From Pseudomonas entomophila (GTDB lineage: Bacteria; Pseudomonadota; Gammaproteobacteria; Pseudomonadales; Pseudomonadaceae), in the NCBI RefSeq assembly GCF_029193575.1, contig NZ_JARGCS010000056.1:310001-374000 (forward strand): 64,000 nucleotides of DNA, in the 5' to 3' direction. Positions 51,979 to 64,000 of this stretch are shown one piece after another. The translations under genes and the position numbers were made by a program. How positions within the stretch are numbered: position 1 is the first letter of the stretch; the number at the start of each line of letters is the position of its first letter. Under the pieces are notes generated by a model, which searched no databases, was not told where the DNA came from, and saw only the letters and a program-made list of their open reading frames with translations.

Positions 51979-52136
51979 CTCAGCACCACGGAAGGCACCT
52001 ATACGGTGCCTTTTCTACATCTGCAGAAACGCTTTACATGCTGCCAATTCATCAGGTTAGAATCGATTGGCACGCGACATGCTAGTTCACTCGCCAGCAC
52101 GTCTTCTTCCCCCGCGATGTACCGGAGTACCTGCCT

Positions 52137-53879
<1,743 letters not shown>

Positions 53880-53915
53880 ACTGCGTTTTTCGCCCGGTCC
53901 ACAAGATTTCTGCCT

Positions 53916-58794
<4,879 letters not shown>

Positions 58795-58842
58795 ACAACG
58801 CCCGCGCCTACAAAGGTCCGCGCACATCGAACAGGAAATGCC

Positions 58843-59277
58843 ATGCCTGACCCATTAGTAATCCCCTGCCCCCACTGCAATGGCCTCAACCGCCTGCCCG
58901 CCGAACGCCTGGGCGACAGCCCCAAGTGCGGCCGCTGCAAGCAGCAAGTGCTGCTGGCCACCCCCTTCGACCTCAACGAGGGCAGCTACGCCGCGCAGAT
59001 CAAGGGCGACCTGCCGCTGCTGCTGGACGTCTGGGCCGACTGGTGCGGGCCGTGCAAGTCGTTCGCCCCGGTGTTCGAACAGGCCGCCCGCCAGCTCAGC
59101 GGCCGCTGCCGCCTGGCCAAGCTCGACAGCGAGGCCAACCGCAACCTGGCGGGGCAACTGGGTATCCGTTCGATTCCCAGCCTGATCCTGTTCAGGAATG
59201 GCCGGGAAGTGGCGCGGCAGGCGGGGGCGTTCCCCCTGCCGTCATTGCTCGAGTGGTTGCGTTCGCAAGGCATCTGA
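58843..59277 (+). CDS. trxC: Thioredoxin 2 (zinc-binding)
   Basis: 144 residues. The N-terminal zinc finger has CPHC (residues about 7-10) and CGRC (about 28-31); the thioredoxin domain has the active site WCGPCKSF. Cytoplasmic disulfide reductase, often peroxide-induced. It lies 48 bp after selO, probably in the same unit. Confidence 0.96.
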   Translation: MPDPLVIPCPHCNGLNRLPAERLGDSPKCGRCKQQVLLATPFDLNEGSYAAQIKGDLPLLLDVWADWCGPCKSFAPVFEQAARQLSGRCRLAKLDSEANRNLAGQLGIRSIPSLILFRNGREVARQAGAFPLPSLLEWLRSQGI

Positions 59278-59315
59278 CTCCCCACGCGATCCCTGTAGGC
59301 TTGCCCCGCGAACCC

Positions 59316-60089
59316 TCAGGCACTGCGCTCCAACAGGTCATGCAACTCGACGAACTGCTGGGTCAGCTTGTGCCGCGGCTCCAAGTGAATCAGCGGCAGG
59401 CTCGCATGGTGCGACTCACGCATCTTCACCGAACTCCCCAGGTACACCGGCAACACCGGCAAGCCCTCGGCCAGCAGCTCGTCGAGCATCTGCTGCGGCA
59501 GGCTGGCGCGTGACTGGAACTGGTTGACCACGATGCCCTCGACCACCAGGTCCTCGTTGTGGTCATCCTTGAGCTCGTCGATCTCCGCCAGCAGCCCATA
59601 CAGCGCCTGGCGCGAGAAACTGTCGCAGTCAAAGGGGATAAGCACGCGATCAGCGGCGATCAACGCTGAAACCGCATAAAAATTCAAGGCTGGCGGGGTA
59701 TCGATGTAGATCCGCTCGTAATCCTCGTCCAGCTCGTCTAGCAACTTCCTCAGCTTGTTGATCTTGTGCTTGGCCTCGAGCTTGGGCTGCAGGTCGGCCA
59801 GCTCCGCGGTGGCGGTGACCACGTGCAGGTTGTCGAAGGGCGTTTCGTAGATATCGACCGTGTTCTTCTTGGAAAACGGCCCGCTGGACAGGCTCTGCTT
59901 GAAGAAATCGGCGATGCCCATGGGAATGTCATCACCGGTCAGCCCGGTCAGGTACTGGGTCGAGTTGGCCTGGGCATCCAGGTCGATCAGCAGGGTCCGG
60001 TAGCCTTCATTGGCACTGACCGCCGCCAGGTTGCAGGCAATGCTCGACTTGCCCACGCCCCCCTTCTGATTGAACACCACGCGCCGCAT
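59316..60089 (-). CDS. Orphan ParA-family ATPase
   Basis: 257 residues. The deviant Walker A is FNQKGGVGKSSIACNLA at the very start; Walker A' is LLIDLDAQANSTQYL and Walker B is YERIYIDTPPALNFY. It is a MinD/ParA-type ATPase that would position a cargo on the nucleoid or membrane. No ParB-like gene or parS-like repeat is seen next to it, and it is not a plasmid context, so the cargo is unknown. ATG at 60089 is set by the P-loop position; the longer frame adds 25 residues without family support. Confidence 0.88.
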   Translation of the reverse strand: MRRVVFNQKGGVGKSSIACNLAAVSANEGYRTLLIDLDAQANSTQYLTGLTGDDIPMGIADFFKQSLSSGPFSKKNTVDIYETPFDNLHVVTATAELADLQPKLEAKHKINKLRKLLDELDEDYERIYIDTPPALNFYAVSALIAADRVLIPFDCDSFSRQALYGLLAEIDELKDDHNEDLVVEGIVVNQFQSRASLPQQMLDELLAEGLPVLPVYLGSSVKMRESHHASLPLIHLEPRHKLTQQFVELHDLLERSA

Positions 60090-60284
60090 GAGAGACCTCC
60101 GTGTATCAACGAATGCCCGAGTATGTGTCGCCGAACCGGCAATGGCCAGCACCTCTTCGCTCAAGTTGCCAGGCCTCCGACCGACAACCTTTCCTGACCG
60201 ACCGTCGGAAATTGCTTATGCGATCTGTCAACTTTGACGCGTTCCAGCCGAGATGCTGTCTGAGTTCAAATATGTAACAGCCAA

Positions 60285-60313
60285 TTGCTACACACCTCCG
60301 TCACCGGGATAAT
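60285..60313 (+). promoter_or_regulatory. Sigma-70-type promoter of the aryl-polyene-like operon
   Basis: TTGCTA, a 17-bp spacer, and GATAAT (60308-60313), pointing to the operon that starts at 60409. The gap 60090-60408 shows no other gene. Confidence 0.55.
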
Positions 60314-60408
60314 GCCTGCTACTCGGCGAAATGCCTCCCCTGCAAGGTCTGTGTTCCGAGTCATTCCCACGGCAAGGAAGTCCCTCAGGGCGGGAAGTAA
60401 CAAGCATC

Positions 60409-61128
60409 GTGATCAGCTTCGATATCAGCCAATGGCGCGCCTGGGCCCCCGGCCTGCAGACGCCTGCCGACTGGCAGTCCTGGGCCGCAGGGGCCCCGCT
60501 CGCGCCCGTCGACGGGCAGGCGCCGGACGTGTCGTTCCTGCCGGCCATGCAGCGCCGTCGCCTCAGCCACCTGGCACGCATGGCCTTCGCCGTGGGCTGG
60601 CCGCTGGCCGAAGGGCAGGCGCCGATGCCGCTGGTGTTCGTCTCGCGCCACGGCGAGACCCCGCGCACGTTCTCGATCCTCAGCGAACTGGCCGGGCACC
60701 AGCCGCTGTCGCCCACCCAGTTCAGCCTCTCGGTGCACAACGCGGTGATCGGCCTGTGGTCGATCCTGCGCGGCGAAACTTGCGAGATGACGGCGCTGGC
60801 CGCCGCCGGCGACGGTTTCGAGCACGGCCTGCTGGAGGCCGCCGCGCTGCTGCGCGAAGGCGCGCCGGCGGTGCTGCTGATCGTCGCCGAGGAGCAGCCG
60901 CCCGAGGTCTACGGCCCGTGGATCGACGATGTGCCCTTCGCCTATGCCGTGGCCCTGCGCCTGACGGCCGGCGAGCAATGGCACCTGAGCCTCGGCCAGC
61001 CGTCGCCAAGCGCTGAAAGCCCCGCACTGCCCCATGCCCTGAGCTGGCTGCAAGCCGAGCTCGGCACCACCCAAGCCTTTACCCACACCTGGAAGCGTCG
61101 CGCATGGAACTGGCAACGACAGCCCTAG
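60409..61128 (+). CDS. Ketosynthase-like chain-length factor (ApeC-like)
   Basis: 239 residues of the 'beta-ketoacyl synthase, N-terminal' type (Ketoacyl-synt_2). Segments include FLPAMQRRRLSHLARMAFAV and SPTQFSLSVHNAVIGLWSILRGE, the place where a true ketosynthase has its cysteine; no cysteine is present there, which fits a chain-length factor. The gene stands first in an aryl-polyene-like operon. The likely start is GTG at 60409 (MISFDISQWRAWAP); an ATG further upstream is unlikely. It overlaps the next gene by 25 nt. Confidence 0.8.
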   Translation: MISFDISQWRAWAPGLQTPADWQSWAAGAPLAPVDGQAPDVSFLPAMQRRRLSHLARMAFAVGWPLAEGQAPMPLVFVSRHGETPRTFSILSELAGHQPLSPTQFSLSVHNAVIGLWSILRGETCEMTALAAAGDGFEHGLLEAAALLREGAPAVLLIVAEEQPPEVYGPWIDDVPFAYAVALRLTAGEQWHLSLGQPSPSAESPALPHALSWLQAELGTTQAFTHTWKRRAWNWQRQP

Positions 61129-61922
61129 ACCGGCCCCGCGACGCCTTCTACTGGCGCCTGCTGGCCACCGCCCTGAGCTTCGCCCTGTTCGGCGTGGGCG
61201 GCCTGTGCCTGCGCCTGCTGGTGTTCCCCTTGCTGGCGTGCCTGCCCGGCGACCGCGCGCGCCACCGCGAACGCGCCCGGCGCACCATCGGCTGGCTGTT
61301 CTGGCGCTTCGTGCGCTTCATGCGCGCCGCCGGCGTGCTCACCTACGAGGTGCAGGGCGCCGAACGCCTGGGCCGACCCGGCCAGATGATCATCGCCAAC
61401 CACCCGTCGCTGATCGATGTGGTGTTCCTCATCGGCCTGGTGCGCCAGGCCAATTGCGTGGTCAAGCACAGCCTGTTCGGCAACCCGTTCACCCGTGGCC
61501 CGGTGCGCGAAGCCCAGTACATCGGCAACGACGGCAGCATGGACATGCTCGACAGCGCCGTCGCCACCCTGCAGCAGGGCCAGCCGCTGATCATCTTCCC
61601 CGAAGGCACGCGCACCCCGCCCGGCCAGACGCCCACCTTTCATCGCGGCGCCGCGGCCATCGCCCTGCGCGGTGCGAAGATCATCACGCCAGTAACCCTT
61701 CGCGTCAGCCCCACCACCCTGACCAAGCACGAGCCCTGGTACCGCATTCCCTGCCGCCGCGTGCACTTCAGCCTCCACGTCGGCGCCGACATCGACCCGC
61801 AGGCCTATGCCGCCCTCGGCCCGGCGCCGATCGCCTCGCGTCGGCTCAACGACTTCCTGCACCAGCACTACATAAAGGAGCTCGCCTCAGATGAGCGATC
61901 CACAGCAAGACCTGCACCGTGA
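61104..61922 (+). CDS. Lysophospholipid-type acyltransferase
   Basis: 272 residues of the PlsC family. One or two membrane spans lie near the N-terminus (LLATALSFALFGVGGLCLRLLVFPLLACLP). The catalytic NHPSLIDVVF (HxxxxD-type, H-P-S-L-I-D) and the later FPEGTRTPPG are seen. In such operons it may load acyl groups onto a lipid anchor or product. It overlaps the chain-length factor gene by 25 nt and the first carrier-protein gene by 32 nt. Confidence 0.87.
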   Translation: MELATTALDRPRDAFYWRLLATALSFALFGVGGLCLRLLVFPLLACLPGDRARHRERARRTIGWLFWRFVRFMRAAGVLTYEVQGAERLGRPGQMIIANHPSLIDVVFLIGLVRQANCVVKHSLFGNPFTRGPVREAQYIGNDGSMDMLDSAVATLQQGQPLIIFPEGTRTPPGQTPTFHRGAAAIALRGAKIITPVTLRVSPTTLTKHEPWYRIPCRRVHFSLHVGADIDPQAYAALGPAPIASRRLNDFLHQHYIKELASDERSTARPAP

Positions 61923-62163
61923 CATCAAGCAACTGATCATCGACGCCCTGGGCCTGGAGGACATCAGCGTGCAGGACATCGACGACCAGCAGACCCTCTT
62001 CGGCGAAGGCCTGGGCCTGGATTCGGTGGACGCCCTGGAGCTGGGCCTGGCGATCCAGAAGCGCTACGGCATCAAGATCGACGCCGACGCCAAGGACACC
62101 CGCACCCACTTCACCAACGTCGCCACCCTCGCGGCGTTCGTCACCGCCCGTCAGGCTGCCTGA
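61891..62163 (+). CDS. Acyl carrier protein 1
   Basis: 90 residues. The phosphopantetheine serine is in GLGLDSVDALELGLAIQKRYGI. It carries the growing acyl chain. Its start lies inside the acyltransferase gene, in another frame, with AAGGAG 10 nt upstream; strong coupling is likely. Confidence 0.93.
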   Translation: MSDPQQDLHRDIKQLIIDALGLEDISVQDIDDQQTLFGEGLGLDSVDALELGLAIQKRYGIKIDADAKDTRTHFTNVATLAAFVTARQAA

Positions 62164-62172
62164 GACCGCCCC

Positions 62173-62427
62173 ATGCAAACCCGTGAAGACATCTTCAACA
62201 TCCTGCGCGACGCCCTGGTCGAGCTGTTCGAACTGGAGCCCGAGCGCGTCACCCTGGACGCCCACCTGTACCAGGACCTGGAGATCGACAGCATCGACGC
62301 CGTCGACCTGATCGACCACATCAAGCGCCAGACCGGCAAGAAGATCGCCGCCGACGACTTCAAGTCGGTGCGCACCGTCAATGACGTGGTCGAGGCGGTG
62401 CACCGCCTGGTCAACCCCGCGGCATGA
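62173..62427 (+). CDS. Acyl carrier protein 2
   Basis: 84 residues. The phosphopantetheine serine is in LYQDLEIDSIDAVDLIDHIKRQTG. Two neighbouring carrier proteins are typical of aryl-polyene and related clusters. It starts 9 bp after carrier protein 1 and overlaps the next gene by 4 nt. Confidence 0.93.
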   Translation: MQTREDIFNILRDALVELFELEPERVTLDAHLYQDLEIDSIDAVDLIDHIKRQTGKKIAADDFKSVRTVNDVVEAVHRLVNPAA

Positions 62428-62969
62428 AACGCCTGGTCGGCCTCGGCCTGCTGCTGGCCGGCGTGCTGTACCCATTCGCGGTGCATTTCGGCATGGCCCA
62501 TTTCGCCCCCTGGCAATTCGGCCTGCTGCTCGGCGGCCTGTGGCTGGCCCGTGCACTGAGCACGCCGCGCCGTCCGGGCAGCCTGTGGATGGCGCTGGTG
62601 GCGCTGGCGTTCTGCGCGCTGCTGGGGCTGTCCGACAGCCCGCAGTTGCTGCGCTGGTACCCGGTGCTGATCAGCGTCTTCATGCTCACCCTGTTCGGCG
62701 CCAGCCTGCTGCGCGGCATGCCGGTGGCCGAGCGCCTGGCGCGCCTGCGCGACCCGCAACTGCCGCCCCACGCGGTGCGCTACACGCGCCGGGTGACCCA
62801 GGTGTGGTGCCTGTTCTTCCTGGTCAACGGCCTGGTCGCCAGCGCCCTGACCCTGTGGGCGCCGCTGGCCTGGTGGACCCTGTACAACGGCCTGATCGCC
62901 TATGCCGCGATGGGCCTGCTGTTCGTCGTCGAATGGCTGATAAGACAACGTGTGCGAGGACGCTCATGA
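62424..62969 (+). CDS. Membrane protein of aryl-polyene-like cluster (COG4648)
   Basis: 181 residues with about five hydrophobic segments (LVGLGLLLAGVLYPFAVHFGMA, LLLGGLWLARAL, LWMALVALAFCALLGL and two more). It is of the COG4648 type found between carrier proteins and the adenylating enzyme in aryl-polyene clusters. Function unknown. It overlaps its neighbours by 4 nt on each side (ATGA). Confidence 0.82.
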   Translation: MKRLVGLGLLLAGVLYPFAVHFGMAHFAPWQFGLLLGGLWLARALSTPRRPGSLWMALVALAFCALLGLSDSPQLLRWYPVLISVFMLTLFGASLLRGMPVAERLARLRDPQLPPHAVRYTRRVTQVWCLFFLVNGLVASALTLWAPLAWWTLYNGLIAYAAMGLLFVVEWLIRQRVRGRS

Positions 62970-64000
62970 ACTGGATCAACCCCGAACACCTGCTGCGTCC
63001 GCTGGATGCGCCGCGCCAGGTGACCCAGGCCCCGGCCTTGGACCATGCCCAGCTGTGCCGGCACGCCCTGCGCCTGGCGGGTGGCTTGCAGCAGCGCGGC
63101 GTGAAGCGCCTGGCGCTGCACCTGGAAGACGCCGCCGCCCTGGCCATCGCCCTGCTCGGCGCCTGGCGCGCAGGCGTCGAGGTGCTGCTGCCCGCCGACC
63201 TGCAACCGGCCACCCGCGAACGCTGGCACGGCCAGGTCGACCTGTGGCTCAGCGACCAGCCCGCCGACGAAAGCCTGTTCAGCCTGGTCGGCGACGCCCT
63301 CGAACCCGCCGACCTGGACCTCGACGCCTGCCGCATCAGCCTGTGCACCTCCGGCTCCAGCGGCGAGCCCAAGCGCATCGACAAGCGCTTGCGCCAGCTG
63401 GCCAACGAGGTCAACGCCCTGGAACAGCTGTGGGGCGAGGGCCTGGGCGAGGCCTGGATCATCGGCAGCGTCGCCACCCAGCACATCTACGGTTTGCTGT
63501 TCCGCGTGCTTTGGCCACTGTGCGCCGGGCGCGGTTTCGAGCGCCGCCAACTGCCCTTCCCCGAAGACCTGCAACGCGCCAGCCGCGAGCACCCGGCGTT
63601 CGCCTGGGTGGCCAGCCCGGCGCTGCTCAAGCGCATGGGCGACAACCTCGACTGGCCGGCACTGAGCACGGTGCGCCGGGTGTTCTCCTCGGGCGGCGAA
63701 CTGCCCGCCGCAGCCGCAAGCAGCCTGCACCAGCGCCTGGGCCAGTGGCCGACCGAGATCCTCGGCAGTTCCGAGACTGGCGGCATCGCCTGGCGCCAGG
63801 GCCAAACCCCCTGGCAGCCGTTCGCCGACGTGCGCCTGAGCCAGGACGAGCACGGCGCCCTGCGCATCGCCTCGCCCTATTTGCCCACCGGGCACGTCGA
63901 GCAGGGCGCCGATGCCGTCGAGTTCACCGACGATGGGCGCTTCCGCCTGCTGGGCCGCCTCGACCGTATCGTCAAGCTCGAGGAAAAACGCATTTCCCTG
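62966..64000 (+). CDS. AMP-dependent acyl/aryl-acid ligase, 3' end outside window
   Basis: The frame opens at ATG 62966 (MNWINPEHLLRPLDAP) and stays open for 345 codons to the window end. The ANL adenylation signatures are CTSGSSGEPKRIDK near residue 130 (P-loop), ILGSSETGGIAWR near 265 and FRLLGRLDRIVKLEEKRISL at the end, where the C-terminal subdomain with the catalytic lysine would follow. In aryl-polyene clusters this enzyme activates an aryl or short acyl starter and loads it onto a carrier protein. It is the sixth gene of the operon seen. Confidence 0.88.
   Translation, partial: MNWINPEHLLRPLDAPRQVTQAPALDHAQLCRHALRLAGGLQQRGVKRLALHLEDAAALAIALLGAWRAGVEVLLPADLQPATRERWHGQVDLWLSDQPADESLFSLVGDALEPADLDLDACRISLCTSGSSGEPKRIDKRLRQLANEVNALEQLWGEGLGEAWIIGSVATQHIYGLLFRVLWPLCAGRGFERRQLPFPEDLQRASREHPAFAWVASPALLKRMGDNLDWPALSTVRRVFSSGGELPAAAASSLHQRLGQWPTEILGSSETGGIAWRQGQTPWQPFADVRLSQDEHGALRIASPYLPTGHVEQGADAVEFTDDGRFRLLGRLDRIVKLEEKRISL

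Overview
The window is chromosomal DNA of a fluorescent Pseudomonas, most likely of the P. putida group. The evidence is high G+C, dense short-gapped operons, REP-like elements built on a GCGGGCTTGCCCCGCG core, and a gene order (hut locus, fbp, glgP, typA, thiI, glnA, ntrBC, secB, gpmI, envC, ctpA, betTIBA) that matches what I know of that group. Species-level placement is inference; no search was run.

Region by region. (1) 1-4583: the 3' part of a very large LRR protein ending in a NEL-type E3 ubiquitin ligase domain. (2) 4686-17920: a full histidine-utilisation (hut) locus, hutG, hutI, a wrecked hutT permease, hutH, a second HutH-like gene lacking the Ala-Ser-Gly cofactor motif, the ABC importer hutVWX and hutU on the minus strand, then hutDC, with hutF divergent. 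A sigma-54-type promoter with an overlapping HutC-like operator precedes hutU. (3) 17954-23909: two small lipoproteins, a DUF924 protein, fbp, glgP and a cysteine-cluster protein. (4) 24039-33132: typA, thiI, then a nitrogen-control block: glnA, a periplasmic chorismate mutase, ntrBC, and an RNA gene I identify as nrsZ. glnA, ntrBC and nrsZ each carry a sigma-54-type promoter with NtrC-like sites upstream. (5) 33126-40684: a membrane-anchored unknown, trmL, secB-grxC-rhodanese, then gpmI-envC-ctpA-deacetylase. (6) 40688-45382: a second giant toxin-like protein, with a core resembling gene 1 but a different C-terminus. (7) 45509-51877: the choline-to-betaine locus betT / betI-betB-betA with a perfect BetI-like palindrome. 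(8) 52137-60089: an NhaP2-type antiporter, an MscK-type channel, selO, trxC and an orphan ParA-like ATPase. (9) 60409-64000: the start of an aryl-polyene/fatty-acid-like biosynthetic operon (chain-length factor, acyltransferase, two carrier proteins, membrane protein, adenylating enzyme cut by the window end).

Functionally, the window links uptake and breakdown of nitrogen-rich substrates (histidine, choline) with the nitrogen-control core (glnA-ntrBC-nrsZ), next to envelope, osmotic and redox housekeeping genes. The most unusual items are the MIO-less HutH paralogue, the collapsed hutT, the nrsZ RNA whose two 61-nt-spaced repeats differ by compensatory changes, and the pair of giant DUF6543-like toxins.
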